Shown one piece after another: positions 27,262-37,448 of a stretch of 64,000 bases of DNA. This DNA comes from Sphingorhabdus sp. EL138 (lineage in GTDB: Bacteria; Pseudomonadota; Alphaproteobacteria; Sphingomonadales; Sphingomonadaceae). A program made the translations under genes and the position numbers. Where the stretch lies: positions 372,001 through 436,000 of the forward strand of contig NZ_OGVD01000002.1 in the NCBI RefSeq assembly GCF_900258045.1, read 5' to 3'. Within the stretch, counting starts at the first letter, position 1. The number at the start of each line of letters is the position of its first letter. The notes under the pieces are model-generated. The model saw only the letters and a program-made list of their open reading frames with translations. It was not told the DNA's origin and ran no database searches.

Positions 27262-28305
27262 TCATTTGTCGTCAGCTCCCACGGCATCTGAAACGGATAT
27301 AAATCCGTCGCGCTTTAACCGTTTAGCCAGTCCACAGCTCATCGCACGCGCCATGGTTGGGCCCTCATATATCATCGCGGTGTAAAGCTGGATAAGCGAA
27401 GCGCCCGCACGAATACGTTCATAAGCATCCTCTGCATTGGCGATGCCACCTACGCCGATGAGCGGAATCTCACCGCCACTCGCCTTGCGAAAATCCTTAA
27501 GGCGTTGCAGCGCTAGGTCTTTCAATGGCGCGCCAGACAGGCCGCCGGTTTCATCCTGATTGCCCGATTGCAGACTGGGTCGCGTTATCGTTGTATTTGA
27601 AACGATAAGCGCATCAATCTTCTGCTTCATGGTGACATCGACAATGTCATCGATATCGGCTGGTTCCAGATCGGGAGCTACTTTGAGGAACACCGGCACT
27701 TTGTGATCACCGCGCGCTTGCATGACCGCTGCCAGTAATTCTTCCAGTGCGCCCTTGTCCTGTAAAGCGCGCAGGCCGGGCGTATTGGGAGAGGAAATAT
27801 TGACGGTCAGGTAATCTGCCAGTGGCGCCATATTCTCGACGCCGATGACATAGTCGGCAATACGGTCCTCACTGTCCTTGTTCGCGCCAATATTGATGCC
27901 GAGGACGCCTTTGCCCATCCGATTACGCATCCGCTTGAGACGGGGTGCAGCTTTTTCCTGACCCTCATTGTTAAATCCCAACCGGTTGATGACCGCCTTA
28001 TCCTCTGGCAATCGGAATATTCGCGGCTTGGGATTGCCCGGCTGCGCACGGGGCGTGAGCGTGCCAACCTCTGCATAGCCAAAGCCCATGCGGATCAGCG
28101 CGTCCGGCACTTCGCCATTTTTGTCAAAGCCGGGCGCCATGCCGATGGGATTGGTAAAATCCAGTCCCGCGACGGTTGTGGCTAAAACCCGGTCGGATTT
28201 GGGCGCAGGTCCCAAGGGCAGGGTCTTTAGCCCGGCAATGGTGAGGCCGTGGGCTTTTTCCGCTTCGAGCGCGAAAATAAATGGGCGGGCAAGATCATAG
28301 AGCAT
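27262..28305 (-). CDS. pyrD: Dihydroorotate dehydrogenase (quinone), class 2
   Basis: 347 aa from ATG 28305 (MLYDLARPFIFALEAEKAH), the family's usual N-terminal membrane-docking helices. The frame continues open to 28404 but that part is not family-like. NRLGFNNEG, NISSPNTPGL, the catalytic serine region and GGIANAEDAYERIRAGASLIQLYTA (split motif) mark class 2 enzymes, which pass electrons to ubiquinone at the inner membrane. It makes orotate for pyrimidine synthesis. The gene is divergent from isovaleryl-CoA dehydrogenase and is followed directly by ggt. Confidence 0.95.
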   Translation of the reverse strand: MLYDLARPFIFALEAEKAHGLTIAGLKTLPLGPAPKSDRVLATTVAGLDFTNPIGMAPGFDKNGEVPDALIRMGFGYAEVGTLTPRAQPGNPKPRIFRLPEDKAVINRLGFNNEGQEKAAPRLKRMRNRMGKGVLGINIGANKDSEDRIADYVIGVENMAPLADYLTVNISSPNTPGLRALQDKGALEELLAAVMQARGDHKVPVFLKVAPDLEPADIDDIVDVTMKQKIDALIVSNTTITRPSLQSGNQDETGGLSGAPLKDLALQRLKDFRKASGGEIPLIGVGGIANAEDAYERIRAGASLIQLYTAMIYEGPTMARAMSCGLAKRLKRDGFISVSDAVGADDK

Positions 28306-28439
28306 GGCCGGGCCTATGGCATTGCTGAGCGAGATCGGCAATCCTCTGCGCACCACATTCCGCCGTAAAATTTTGCTGCAAATTTTGGTCGCAGTAGCAA
28401 CCAAATATGATATGCGCGTCCCAGAAAGTTGAGGACGAT

Positions 28440-29603
28440 ATGATTGCTACCCCTGATTTTGATTTCCAGCTCGGTGAAATGGCGGATCAAATTCGCGATA
28501 CGACACGGCGCTTTGCCGATGAGAAGATCAGTCCGCTCGCCCAGAAAATGGACCGGGACGACTGGTTCCCGCGCGAGCTTTGGGAACAGATGGGCGAGCT
28601 TGGCCTGCATGGTGTAACCGTAGAGGAAGAAGATGGCGGGTTGGGTCTGGGATATCTGGAGCACGCCATAGCGGTTGAAGAAGTAAGCCGCGGAAGTGCC
28701 GCGCTCGGACTATCCTATGGTGCGCATAGCAATCTGTGCGTCAATCAGATCCGCCGGTGGGCATCGCCAGAGCAGAAAGCGAAATATCTGCCAAAACTGA
28801 TTTCCGGAGAACATGTCGGTTCACTCGCCATGTCGGAAGCCGGTGCGGGCTCGGACGTGGTTTCGATGAAACTCAAGGCCGACGCGGTGCAGGGCGGTTA
28901 TATATTGAATGGCACCAAGTTCTGGATCACAAACTCAACCGATGCGGATACATTGGTGGTTTATGGCAAGACCCGACCCGATGCGGGGTCTGGTGGTATT
29001 ACCGCTTTCCTCATTGAAAAGGGCATGAAGGGCTTTTCCATCGGCCAGAAAATCGAGAAAGTCGGGATGAAGGGTAGCCCGACAGCGGAGCTTGTATTTG
29101 ACGATTGCGAAGTGCCGGAAGAAAATGTCATGGGGCCGATTAATGGCGGTGTTGGCGTACTGATGTCCGGTCTCGATTATGAGCGCGCGGTGCTGGCCGC
29201 GATCCCCTTGGGACTGATGCAAGCGTGCCTCGATACCGTCATCCCCTATGTTCGTGAGCGCAAGCAATTTGGTAAACCCATTGGCACGTTCCAGCTGATG
29301 CAGGGCAAGATTGCCGATATGTATGTCCGGCTGAACAGTGCGCGGGCCTATGTCTATGCTGTGAACAAGGCGTGTGACGCAAATCAGACAACGCGGTTCG
29401 ATGCCGCTGGGGCTGTCATGTACGCGTCAGAAAGCAGTGTCCGTGTCGCCGAAGAATCGGTGCAGGCACTGGGCGGTGCCGGTTACACCACCGATTGGCC
29501 AGTAGAGCGCTATTGGCGCGATTCCAAGTTGCTCGACATCGGCGCAGGGACCAATGAAATTCGCCGGATGTTGATCGGTCGTGAACTGATCGGTGGCGCC
29601 TGA
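28440..29603 (+). CDS. ivd: Isovaleryl-CoA dehydrogenase-type acyl-CoA dehydrogenase
   Basis: 387 aa from ATG 28440, with GAGG at 28431-28434. FAD-dependent acyl-CoA dehydrogenase: LAMSEAGAGSDV, FWITNST, and a catalytic Glu in GLDYERAVLA, the position specific to isovaleryl-CoA dehydrogenases. YGAHSNLCVNQI is also IVD-like. It oxidises isovaleryl-CoA in leucine degradation and passes electrons to ETF. The other leucine-degradation (liu) genes are not adjacent. Its TGA overlaps the ATG of an epimerase gene (TGATG). Confidence 0.9.
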   Translation: MIATPDFDFQLGEMADQIRDTTRRFADEKISPLAQKMDRDDWFPRELWEQMGELGLHGVTVEEEDGGLGLGYLEHAIAVEEVSRGSAALGLSYGAHSNLCVNQIRRWASPEQKAKYLPKLISGEHVGSLAMSEAGAGSDVVSMKLKADAVQGGYILNGTKFWITNSTDADTLVVYGKTRPDAGSGGITAFLIEKGMKGFSIGQKIEKVGMKGSPTAELVFDDCEVPEENVMGPINGGVGVLMSGLDYERAVLAAIPLGLMQACLDTVIPYVRERKQFGKPIGTFQLMQGKIADMYVRLNSARAYVYAVNKACDANQTTRFDAAGAVMYASESSVRVAEESVQALGGAGYTTDWPVERYWRDSKLLDIGAGTNEIRRMLIGRELIGGA

Positions 29604-30565
29604 TGAAACTGCTGCTCACCGGCTCATCGGGTTGGTTGGGCAGGTTTCTCGCACCCAGGCTTGAGGCCATCGGTCACAAAGTGGTCGGTCTGGACATTGC
29701 TACCGGGGATAATACAGACATCGTTGGCTCGGTGGCCGACCGTCCCTTGATCGACAAGACTTTCAGCGACCATGGCATTGAAGCGGTGATCCATGCGGGT
29801 GCGCTGCATAAACCTGATATTGTCCGATACCCGAACAGCGCCTTTGTCGATGTTAATGTGACGGGAACGCTGAACCTCTTGGAAGCGGCGGTGCAGGCTG
29901 GTCATGATCGGTTTATTTTTACGTCAACAACATCTCTGATGATTTCCGAGAACGTGCGTGCTGGCCGTGCGGGCGGGGCCGAAGAGGCCTTTTGGCTGGA
30001 TGAAGAATTCGGACCGCTCAAACCGCGTAATATTTATGGCGTGACAAAGATATCGGCGGAGCATTTGTGCCGCCTCTATCACAAGCTGCACGGCATCAAT
30101 ATTGCGGTTTTGCGCACCGGCCGATTTTTCCCGGAGGATGATGACACGCTTGAAGTGCCAAGTGGCCCCAATCTGAAAGCCAATGAATTTTTAAATCGGC
30201 GATTGACTGTTGAGGACGCCGCTCAGGCGCATATAGCGGCACTGGATGCCATTACTGACCTGGGGTTCGAGACGTTCATATTATCAGCCCCGACGCCATT
30301 TGCCCGGGAAGATTGCAGGCAGCTGATCGAAGATGCACCGTCCGTTATCGCGCGCTATTTTCCCGAAGCCAAAGCCTTGTACAAGAAAAATGGCTGGGTG
30401 TTACCGGACCATATTGACCGTATTTATGATCCGGGTAAAGCAGAGCGGCTTCTTGGATTTAGAGGAAAGACTGATTTCGCCAGCATATTGAGGGCTCTGG
30501 CAGAAGGCCGCGGGATGCCGTTTCATCATGACCCTGGCTATGTCAGCCCGAAGGAAATTTTATGA
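29603..30565 (+). CDS. NAD-dependent epimerase/dehydratase family protein
   Basis: 320 aa. Extended SDR: nucleotide-binding TGSSGWLGRFLAPRL, and catalytic YxxxK in YGVTKISAEHL. STTSLM before it gives the Ser/Thr of the triad. The substrate is not evident; SDR-extended enzymes act on nucleotide sugars or other hydroxy compounds. It is in an overlapping unit ivd - epimerase - GST (TGATG and ATGA junctions), an unusual mix that suggests catabolic rather than cell-wall use. Confidence 0.85.
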   Translation: MKLLLTGSSGWLGRFLAPRLEAIGHKVVGLDIATGDNTDIVGSVADRPLIDKTFSDHGIEAVIHAGALHKPDIVRYPNSAFVDVNVTGTLNLLEAAVQAGHDRFIFTSTTSLMISENVRAGRAGGAEEAFWLDEEFGPLKPRNIYGVTKISAEHLCRLYHKLHGINIAVLRTGRFFPEDDDTLEVPSGPNLKANEFLNRRLTVEDAAQAHIAALDAITDLGFETFILSAPTPFAREDCRQLIEDAPSVIARYFPEAKALYKKNGWVLPDHIDRIYDPGKAERLLGFRGKTDFASILRALAEGRGMPFHHDPGYVSPKEIL

Positions 30566-31248
30566 GTTACACGCTGATCACCGCAAACCGCAATTATTCA
30601 AGCTGGTCTCTGCGCCCGTGGATCTTGATGAAGGCGCTGGATATCCCGTTCAAAGACGACATTATCTATTTTGAACCGGACAATTACGAGCGCTTTCGGA
30701 CCTTTGCTCCCAATGCGCAGGTCCCCTGTCTGAAGGATGGTGACCGCACGATTTGGGATTCACTCGCTATCATGGAATATCTCGCCGAACGGCATGATGG
30801 TGTCTGGCCGGTGGACGAAAAAGCGCGAACTTGGGCCCGTTGTGCGACGGCCGAAATGCATGGCGGTTTCGCACCACTGCGCAATATTTGCCCGATGAAT
30901 GTCGGTGTACGGGCCAGGTTACATGATGTTGATGCGCCGCTGCAGCGCAATGTCGATCGGATTGGCGAGCTATTTGCCGAAGGTCTGGACAGCTTTGGCG
31001 GACCATGGCTGGCCGGGGACAGTTTTTCCGCTGTTGATGCTTTTTATGCGCCGGTTGCCTATCGTGTGCGGACTTATGACCTTGATATTGGGACAAAAGG
31101 CCGGGCATGGGTGGATCACATCATATCCCATCCTGCGATGGAGGCCTGGGAGACCGAGGCTCTTGCTGAAACGCAGCGCGAAATCCAGCATGAAGAGGAA
31201 ATTGCAGCAGTAGCCACGGTGACGGAAGACTTTCGCATAGCCGTTTGA
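30562..31248 (+). CDS. Glutathione S-transferase family protein
   Basis: 228 aa. N-terminal thioredoxin-like domain with a SSWSLRPWILM active-site region (Ser the probable glutathione-activating residue), VPCLKDGDRTIWDSLAIMEYL as the cis-Pro and glutathione gamma-Glu site, and an all-helical C-terminal domain. The length and motifs match bacterial GSTs close to the zeta/YfcF-like group. Substrate unknown. It overlaps the epimerase gene by four bases. Confidence 0.88.
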   Translation: MSYTLITANRNYSSWSLRPWILMKALDIPFKDDIIYFEPDNYERFRTFAPNAQVPCLKDGDRTIWDSLAIMEYLAERHDGVWPVDEKARTWARCATAEMHGGFAPLRNICPMNVGVRARLHDVDAPLQRNVDRIGELFAEGLDSFGGPWLAGDSFSAVDAFYAPVAYRVRTYDLDIGTKGRAWVDHIISHPAMEAWETEALAETQREIQHEEEIAAVATVTEDFRIAV

Positions 31249-31371
31249 TCTGAAACGGATGCAAAGAGTGGCGCTTCGCTTGACGGTGGCAGGCCAATAG
31301 GCCATGGCCGCGCCTGATGATGTTGCGTTGCAGCATTTTAATCTGACATTTCAATCGGTGGGGACCGAATC

Positions 31372-32859
31372 ATGGCAATACACAGCGATTTCAAGCGCGA
31401 CTGGCTATCCAATCCGAAAACCGAGTTTTTGGCCGGTCTGGTGGTGGCTCTTGCCTTGATTCCGGAAGCTATTGGCTTTGCGATTATCGCCGGTGTCGAC
31501 CCGCGTGTTGGCCTTTACGCCAGTTTCTCCATCGCGGTGATAATCTCGATGATCGGCGGCCGGCCGGGGATGATTAGCGCTGCGACAGCGGCAGTGGCGG
31601 TGTTGGTCGTACCTTTGGTGCGCGATCATGGGGTCGAATATCTGTTCGCTGCGACTATCTTGATGGGTATTTTCCAAGCCATAGCGGCTTTGCTGCGGCT
31701 GGACCTGTTGATGCGTTTTGTCTCGCGGTCGGTGATTACCGGCTTTGTAAACGCGCTGGCGATCCTGATTTTCATGGCCCAATTGCCGCAACTGACCGGT
31801 GAAGCGTTTACGTGGCAAACCTATGCGATGGTCGCTGCAGGCCTCGCCATCATCTATGGTTTGCCAAAACTGACCAGCTGGGTGCCCTCACCATTGGCGG
31901 CAATCATCGTGCTGGCAGCGGTCAGCATATATTTCAGGGTGGATGTCTCGACTGTAGGCGACATGGGTGAGTTGCCCGATAGCCTGCCATGGATCCACAT
32001 TCCGCAAATCCCGATAACCTGGGAAACACTGCAAATCATTGCGCCTTATTCGCTGGCGATGGCAGCGGTTGGCCTCTTGGAATCCTTGCTCACCGCATCA
32101 ATCGTTGATGACATGACAGAGACCCGCAGTGACAAGAAGCGCGAAACCTATGGTCAGGGCATTGCCAATTTTGTGACTGGCTGGATCGGTGGCATGGGTG
32201 GCTGTGCGATGATTGGCCAGTCGGTGATCAACATCAAATCAGGCGGTCGCCGCCGTCTTTCGACTTTTGTGGCTGGCGTGATGCTGCTGGTGCTGATCGT
32301 GGGCCTTGGCCCGCTCGTGGCGCAGATCCCGATGCCGGCGCTGGTGGCGGTGATGATCTTTGTGTCCATCAGCACCTTCCGCTGGAAAAGCTTCACCGAG
32401 ATCACCCATCATCCGTGGCCTTCCAATGTTGTAATGATTGCGACCGTCGTAATGGTGGTTGCGACCCATGACCTGTCTATCGGTGTGCTTACCGGCGTTC
32501 TGCTCTCCGGTATCTTCTTCGCCTGGAAAGTACGTCAGCTGGTGACCATTCAGGATTTTGTCGAGGTGACAACGCACCGCTATGTCTTTGGCGGCCAGAT
32601 ATTCTTCGGCTCGGTCGATATGCTTTATGAAGCGATGGAGTTTAACGAAGAAGGCATTGATACGGTGATTATCGATGTTCATGATGCGCATTTTTGGGAT
32701 ATCTCGGCGACTGGCATGCTCGACAAAATTGTCGAGCGCCTGCAGAACGAAGGCAAGACGGTCGAACTGATCGGTCTGAATGAAGCCAGTGCGACCTTGG
32801 TCGAGAAATATAGCGACAATGACAGGCCCTTTGAAAGTCTGGGTGTGGTGGGACACTAG
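31372..32859 (+). CDS. SulP family anion transporter with STAS domain
   Basis: 495 aa. About 10-12 hydrophobic helices in residues 15-390 (starting [18 protein letters not shown], the SulP signature region) and a cytoplasmic STAS domain (about 400-490, [18 protein letters not shown]). SulP carriers move sulfate, bicarbonate or dicarboxylates; the bicarbonate and sulfate types cannot be separated by sequence inspection. It stands alone between two GST genes. The 123-bp region before it likely holds its promoter. Confidence 0.92.
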   Translation: MAIHSDFKRDWLSNPKTEFLAGLVVALALIPEAIGFAIIAGVDPRVGLYASFSIAVIISMIGGRPGMISAATAAVAVLVVPLVRDHGVEYLFAATILMGIFQAIAALLRLDLLMRFVSRSVITGFVNALAILIFMAQLPQLTGEAFTWQTYAMVAAGLAIIYGLPKLTSWVPSPLAAIIVLAAVSIYFRVDVSTVGDMGELPDSLPWIHIPQIPITWETLQIIAPYSLAMAAVGLLESLLTASIVDDMTETRSDKKRETYGQGIANFVTGWIGGMGGCAMIGQSVINIKSGGRRRLSTFVAGVMLLVLIVGLGPLVAQIPMPALVAVMIFVSISTFRWKSFTEITHHPWPSNVVMIATVVMVVATHDLSIGVLTGVLLSGIFFAWKVRQLVTIQDFVEVTTHRYVFGGQIFFGSVDMLYEAMEFNEEGIDTVIIDVHDAHFWDISATGMLDKIVERLQNEGKTVELIGLNEASATLVEKYSDNDRPFESLGVVGH

Positions 32860-32986
32860 ATGCCTGGCTGAGACGGCGTTGCGCGCAGACACAGCGCGCT
32901 CAGACATTGTTTTTGTTGTTTGTGCTTTTGACAGCCCCTAGGCTTTGGCATAGCGAAACTGTTCAAACCCCACAGGAGCCTCAGCC

Positions 32987-33619
32987 ATGATCACATTGCA
33001 CCATCTGGAATATAGCCGTTCAACCCGTATCATCTGGCTGCTGGAAGAGCTCGGGCTGGAATATGAAATGGTGCGGCATCAGAGGCATCCCGAAACCATG
33101 CGTGCGCAAGCCGATCTGGCCGCTATCCATCCACTGGCCAAGGCACCGACGGTGATTATCGATGGCCATCTGATGATGGAATCGGGGGCGGTGATTGAGT
33201 ATATTCTGGAGCAATATGGCGATGGCAAGCTGGCGCCAGCACCGGGTTCCAAAGACCGGGCCGAGTATCTAGAATGGCTGCATTTCGCCGAGGGCACATT
33301 GGCCAACCCTGTGATCGTGCAAATGCTCGCACCGCGTTTCGGCGGACTGGGCGAAGGCTATGCACCCTTCGTCGAGGGCGAGGTGGTCAAACTGCTCGAC
33401 TATGTTGAGCACCATATCGACAATCGTGAATTCCTGGTTGGCGACGGCTTCACCGGTGCTGATATCAATATCATGTATGTTGTCGAGCTCGCCATGGCGG
33501 CGGGTATGCTCGCCAATCGCCCGGCAACGATGGATTATGGCAAGCGGATGATGGCACGGGCAGGCTATAAAAAGGCGATTGAACTGGGCGGACCGGTTGT
33601 ACCTACGCTTGCCGGTTAG
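32987..33619 (+). CDS. Glutathione S-transferase
   Basis: 210 aa. N-terminal thioredoxin fold (YSRSTRIIWLLEELGLEYE with an N-terminal Ser/Arg active-site region, HPLAKAPTVIIDG, MMESGAVIEYILE) and an alpha-helical C-terminal domain (GDGFTGADINIMYV). These are bacterial GST signatures. Substrate unknown. Its TAG stop shares a base with the GTG start of the EamA transporter, so the two are translationally coupled. Confidence 0.92.
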   Translation: MITLHHLEYSRSTRIIWLLEELGLEYEMVRHQRHPETMRAQADLAAIHPLAKAPTVIIDGHLMMESGAVIEYILEQYGDGKLAPAPGSKDRAEYLEWLHFAEGTLANPVIVQMLAPRFGGLGEGYAPFVEGEVVKLLDYVEHHIDNREFLVGDGFTGADINIMYVVELAMAAGMLANRPATMDYGKRMMARAGYKKAIELGGPVVPTLAG

Positions 33620-34521
33620 TGGCTGCTGCTGATCAGTCGTCGGACCATATTGGCGGGCGATGGCTAACCGCGCTTTTACTAGTTCTGACGCTGTGTGCCT
33701 TTGCCGGTAACAGTTTGTTGAATCGCGCGGCACTTGCCGAAAACACCATCGACTGGGCTAGCTTTACTGCCATCCGCCTAGTATCCGGTGCGATCCTGTT
33801 GGGGCTGCTATTTGGTTTTCGTCATCGCAGTGCGGTTCTGCCGCGGCGCGATACGATTGTTCCGGCGGTTGCACTTTTTGTTTATGCGGTCAGTTTCTCC
33901 TTTGCCTATGTGTCCCTGGATGCCGCCATTGGGGCGTTGATCCTGTTTCCGGCCGGACAATTGAGCCTGCAGATGATCGGCATATTTCGCGGCATCTATC
34001 CGACGGCTATTCAATGGGCCGGCTTGTTGCTGGCCATTGCCGGATTAGCTGTCTTTCTGGCACCAGGAGATACTGCGCCACCACTGGTTGGCGGATTGAT
34101 CATGGCGCTCGCGGGAATTTCTTGGGGTTTCTATAGCTGGGCCGGCAAGGGCGCGGCGCGGCCTGCTCTTGCGACAGCGCGGAATTTTGTCGGCGCGGCG
34201 GTGCTGTGCTTGCTCCTGATCCCGTTGCTCGGCAGCGGTGAACAGGTCCAACCAACTGGCATCCTGTTGGCGATAATCTCGGGCACCATCACATCAGGGC
34301 TGGGCTATATTACCTGGTATGCTGTCCTGCCGAGATTGTCCGTCAGTACGGCCGCCGCCTCTCAGCTTTCGGTGCCGGCCATTGCCGCGCTGGGCGGAGT
34401 GTTGCTGCTGGGTGAAACGCTGACCACGCGGTTTTTCGTCGGCAGCGCGATGATCTTTGCCGGGATCGGTCTTACGATGTTCAAATGGAACGGGTTCAGG
34501 TCGCGCCAGCGGAATCTCTGA
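33619..34521 (+). CDS. DMT superfamily transporter (EamA)
   Basis: 300 aa, starting at GTG 33619 that shares its G with the upstream TAG. Ten hydrophobic segments in two EamA halves (about 13-135 and 152-290), typical of drug/metabolite exporters. The substrate is unknown. The last 26 bp overlap the convergent crtZ gene tail to tail. Confidence 0.87.
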   Translation: MAAADQSSDHIGGRWLTALLLVLTLCAFAGNSLLNRAALAENTIDWASFTAIRLVSGAILLGLLFGFRHRSAVLPRRDTIVPAVALFVYAVSFSFAYVSLDAAIGALILFPAGQLSLQMIGIFRGIYPTAIQWAGLLLAIAGLAVFLAPGDTAPPLVGGLIMALAGISWGFYSWAGKGAARPALATARNFVGAAVLCLLLIPLLGSGEQVQPTGILLAIISGTITSGLGYITWYAVLPRLSVSTAAASQLSVPAIAALGGVLLLGETLTTRFFVGSAMIFAGIGLTMFKWNGFRSRQRNL

Positions 34522-35017
34522 CGACCGCTTTTCCAGTCTCGCGCTGTACCTTTAACTCCGCCTTCAACTTAGCCGGGTCACGGGCAAATACAAAACCAAA
34601 GCTCACGCCGCCTTCCTTGCCAATGGTTGCGTGATGCAGCTTGTGGGCTTGCACGAGCCGCTTGGCATAACCGCTTTTTGGTACATATTTAAAGTATCGC
34701 TGATGCACCAGACCATCATGGATCAGGGTGTAGATAATGCCATAAAGCAATATTCCGAGCCCTATCCAGGTGCCGGGTTCCCAAGCGGTGCTGCCCATGA
34801 TCATGGGGCTACCGATAGCAAACATGGAAATACTCATCACCGCGCCGACAATGCCATAAAGATCGTTTTTCTCCAGCACGTTATCATGGGGCTCGTGATG
34901 GTCCCGGTGCCAGTTCCAGCCGAAACCGTGCATGATATATTTGTGCGCGCCCCATGCGACAAATTCCATCACCACCACGGAGGCCAGGACAATAGCTATG
35001 ATTGCAAAAAAGCTCAT
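34496..35017 (-). CDS. crtZ: Beta-carotene hydroxylase
   Basis: 173 aa. Di-iron membrane hydroxylase of the fatty acid hydroxylase superfamily: HKYIMH, HRDHHEPHD, HDGLVHQRY and HKLHH supply the histidine clusters. CrtZ adds hydroxyl groups to the beta-ionone rings to make zeaxanthin, the pathway behind the yellow pigments of sphingomonads. Three to four membrane helices. No other carotenoid gene is adjacent. The 3' end overlaps the EamA gene; it is divergent from leuC with 113 bp between. Confidence 0.93.
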   Translation of the reverse strand: MSFFAIIAIVLASVVVMEFVAWGAHKYIMHGFGWNWHRDHHEPHDNVLEKNDLYGIVGAVMSISMFAIGSPMIMGSTAWEPGTWIGLGILLYGIIYTLIHDGLVHQRYFKYVPKSGYAKRLVQAHKLHHATIGKEGGVSFGFVFARDPAKLKAELKVQRETGKAVVRDSAGAT

Positions 35018-35130
35018 CTGCTGAAGATACGCCTTTCTGATCGGCTTTTGAAGTCACTTCTGACTTGCGCAGACAATTGATCTGGGTAAACGAAGCACCA
35101 TATTGAAAAAGAGGATGGTACAAACTCCCG

Positions 35131-36567
35131 ATGACTGAAGCAAAGACCCTGTACGAGAAAATCTGGGATGCCCATGTCGTGGATCAACGCGATGATGGCA
35201 CGGCGCTGATTTATATCGACCGCCATCTGGTCCATGAAGTGACAAGCCCGCAGGCTTTTGAGGGGTTGCGGAAAGCGGGGCGCCAGGTCCGTCGGCCAGA
35301 CCTGACGCTGGCCGTTCCCGATCATAATCTGCCGACGACGGCGCGCGTTGATGCGAATGGCAACAAGATACCTATTGCCGACCCGCAAAGCGCCGCGCAG
35401 CTGGAAGCACTGGAAACCAATGCGCCGGCCTTTGGCATCAAATATATCGGCGCCAGCGACAGGGAGCAGGGCATTGTCCATGTGATCGGCCCTGAGCAGG
35501 GTTTTACGCTGCCAGGCACCACACTGGTTTGCGGTGACAGCCACACGGCGGCCCATGGCGCGCTTGGTGCGCTCGCATTTGGTATCGGAACCAGTGAAGT
35601 CGAACATGTCCTCGCAACCCAGACATTGCAGCTATCGCGTTCCAAATCGATGGAAATACGGGTCGAGGGATTGCTTGGCCCCGGTATCAGTCCGAAAGAT
35701 CTGATTCTGCACATCATTGGTGTGATCGGTGCGGCCGGTGGAACCGGTCATGTCATTGAATATCGCGGCGAAGTCTTCGAGCAAATGTCGATCGAAGGCC
35801 GGTTGACCGTGTCCAACATGTCGATTGAGGCAGGTGCGCGCGCCGGATTGATCGCGCCGGATGACAAGACTTTTGCCTATTTGAAAGGCCGTCCGATGGC
35901 TCCGAAAGGCGCTGACTGGGATGCCGCCGTCGCTTATTGGAAAACGCTGCGGTCCGATGATGGCGCGCAGTTTGACAAAAGCGTTACGGTCAACGCCGCC
36001 GACGTTGCGCCGACCGTTACCTGGGGGACCAGTCCGGAAGATGTGATACCGGTGACCGGTCATATTCCAGCCCCGGAGAGCTTTGCCGATCCGTCGAAGC
36101 AGGATGCAGCGCGCAAGTCGCTGGACTATATGGGGCTGGCTTCCGGGCAGGCCCTTAGCGATGTGGCGGTAGAAAATATCTTCATCGGTAGCTGCACCAA
36201 CAGCCGGATCGAGGATCTGCGTGCGGCCGCAAAAGTACTGGAGGGGCGCAGGAAAGCCGAGGGTGTGAAATGGGCAATTGTGGTTCCCGGATCAGGCCTG
36301 GTTAAAGCGCAAGCAGAAGCCGAAGGATTGGACAAGATTTTTACCGCCTCCGGCTTTGAATGGCGCGAACCGGGCTGCTCGGCCTGTCTGGGTATGAACC
36401 CTGACAAAGTGCCTGCTGGTGAACGCTGCGCCTCAACGTCCAATCGCAATTTCGTTGGGCGCCAGGGGCCGGGTGCCAGAACCCATCTCATGTCCCCTGC
36501 GATGGCCGCTGCGGCAGCGGTTACCGGGAAACTTACTGACGTGCGTGAATTAATGGGCGTGAACTGA
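35131..36567 (+). CDS. leuC: 3-isopropylmalate dehydratase large subunit
   Basis: 478 aa. Aconitase-superfamily large subunit: [34 protein letters not shown] (first cluster cysteine), and [12 protein letters not shown] (the other two), which together bind the 4Fe-4S cluster. With LeuD it isomerises 2- to 3-isopropylmalate. A 78-aa membrane protein gene is inserted before leuD. The ribosome-binding site before ATG 35131 is weak. Confidence 0.96.
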   Translation: MTEAKTLYEKIWDAHVVDQRDDGTALIYIDRHLVHEVTSPQAFEGLRKAGRQVRRPDLTLAVPDHNLPTTARVDANGNKIPIADPQSAAQLEALETNAPAFGIKYIGASDREQGIVHVIGPEQGFTLPGTTLVCGDSHTAAHGALGALAFGIGTSEVEHVLATQTLQLSRSKSMEIRVEGLLGPGISPKDLILHIIGVIGAAGGTGHVIEYRGEVFEQMSIEGRLTVSNMSIEAGARAGLIAPDDKTFAYLKGRPMAPKGADWDAAVAYWKTLRSDDGAQFDKSVTVNAADVAPTVTWGTSPEDVIPVTGHIPAPESFADPSKQDAARKSLDYMGLASGQALSDVAVENIFIGSCTNSRIEDLRAAAKVLEGRRKAEGVKWAIVVPGSGLVKAQAEAEGLDKIFTASGFEWREPGCSACLGMNPDKVPAGERCASTSNRNFVGRQGPGARTHLMSPAMAAAAAVTGKLTDVRELMGVN

Positions 36568-36585
36568 TAGGATAAGGTTTTAGAT

Positions 36586-36822
36586 ATGGCAGACGACAAG
36601 AAAAAGCCTGAAGATGACGGCAATGATGAAAAGAAGAGCAAATGGTCCACCGGCGCCAAAGTGGGTGCCGCTGTCGGTTCGGCGGCGGTCGCCGCAGCTC
36701 TGATATATGCGGGCCGGCACAAGATGCGCAAACTGGACGAGTTTAAGGCCGGCAAACCGAAACCGGGCATACGTTATGAGAACGAACCTGTCGATGATGC
36801 CGACGACACGGGTGAAGAATGA
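36586..36822 (+). CDS. Small membrane protein between leuC and leuD
   Basis: 78 aa. A very charged N-terminus ([15 protein letters not shown]), one Ala/Gly-rich segment (about residues 24-43, [21 protein letters not shown], glycine-zipper-like), then a basic and an acidic tail. No signal peptide cleavage site. No family recognised. Its ATGA junction overlaps leuD by four bases, so leuD translation depends on it, although it is unlikely to be a dehydratase subunit. An AAGG ribosome-binding site lies nine bases upstream of the start. Confidence 0.72.
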   Translation: MADDKKKPEDDGNDEKKSKWSTGAKVGAAVGSAAVAAALIYAGRHKMRKLDEFKAGKPKPGIRYENEPVDDADDTGEE

Positions 36823-37412
36823 AGCCCGTTCGCAAAGTTGAAGGTCGCGCCATTCCCTTTGGCCGGAAAAATGTCGACACCGATGTCATCATTTCCGCGA
36901 AATGGCTGAAAACCATATCGCGTGACGGATTGGGTGAGGGCGCGTTTGAATCGGTTCGTGCGCAAGAAGGGAATGTTTTTGACGATCCGGAATATTCCGG
37001 GGCGCCGATTCTAATTGCTGGGGATAATTTTGGTTGCGGATCGAGCCGCGAACATGCCGCTTGGGCACTTGACGACATGGGCGTGAAGGCAATTATCGCG
37101 CCGAGTTTTTCTGATATTTTTTCCAGTAACGCGTTCAAGAACGGCCTGCTGGCAATCCCTTTGCCGCAGGAAGCAATTGATCGTTTGATGGAGGTGGCCA
37201 AAACCGATCCCATTACCGTCGACATGGAAAGCATGAGCGTAACCACGCCCTTTCAGGATCGCTTCACATTCGAGATGGATCCTTTCCGGCAGCAATGCCT
37301 GATGGACGGGCTTGATGAAATAGACCTGACAATGGCAAAATCCGATGCCATAGAAGCGCATGAAACGCGTGTCGATTCTGCGCAGTCCTGGCACAAGCCG
37401 GTGATGGCATAG
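36819..37412 (+). CDS. leuD: 3-isopropylmalate dehydratase small subunit
   Basis: 197 aa. The swivel domain partner of Leu[17 protein letters not shown] and [16 protein letters not shown] are the family signatures. It forms the heterodimer for the second step of leucine synthesis. Overlap with the 78-aa gene indicates one transcript with leuC. leuB and leuA are not in the window. Confidence 0.96.
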   Translation: MKPVRKVEGRAIPFGRKNVDTDVIISAKWLKTISRDGLGEGAFESVRAQEGNVFDDPEYSGAPILIAGDNFGCGSSREHAAWALDDMGVKAIIAPSFSDIFSSNAFKNGLLAIPLPQEAIDRLMEVAKTDPITVDMESMSVTTPFQDRFTFEMDPFRQQCLMDGLDEIDLTMAKSDAIEAHETRVDSAQSWHKPVMA

Positions 37413-37448
37413 GGCGCCAAAAATAGATTTGGGAAAGAGGAAAAGAGT

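Noticed and set aside
27224-27265. N-terminal extension of gamma-glutamyltransferase from ATG 27265
   Set aside because: The ATGA overlap with pyrD is attractive for coupling, but it would place 14 polar residues ahead of a typical signal peptide; kept only as an alternative.
32718-32737. 9-bp inverted repeat GCTCGACAA/TTGTCGAGC inside the SulP gene
   Set aside because: It falls in the STAS coding region (LDKIVER) and is explained by codons; no regulatory context.
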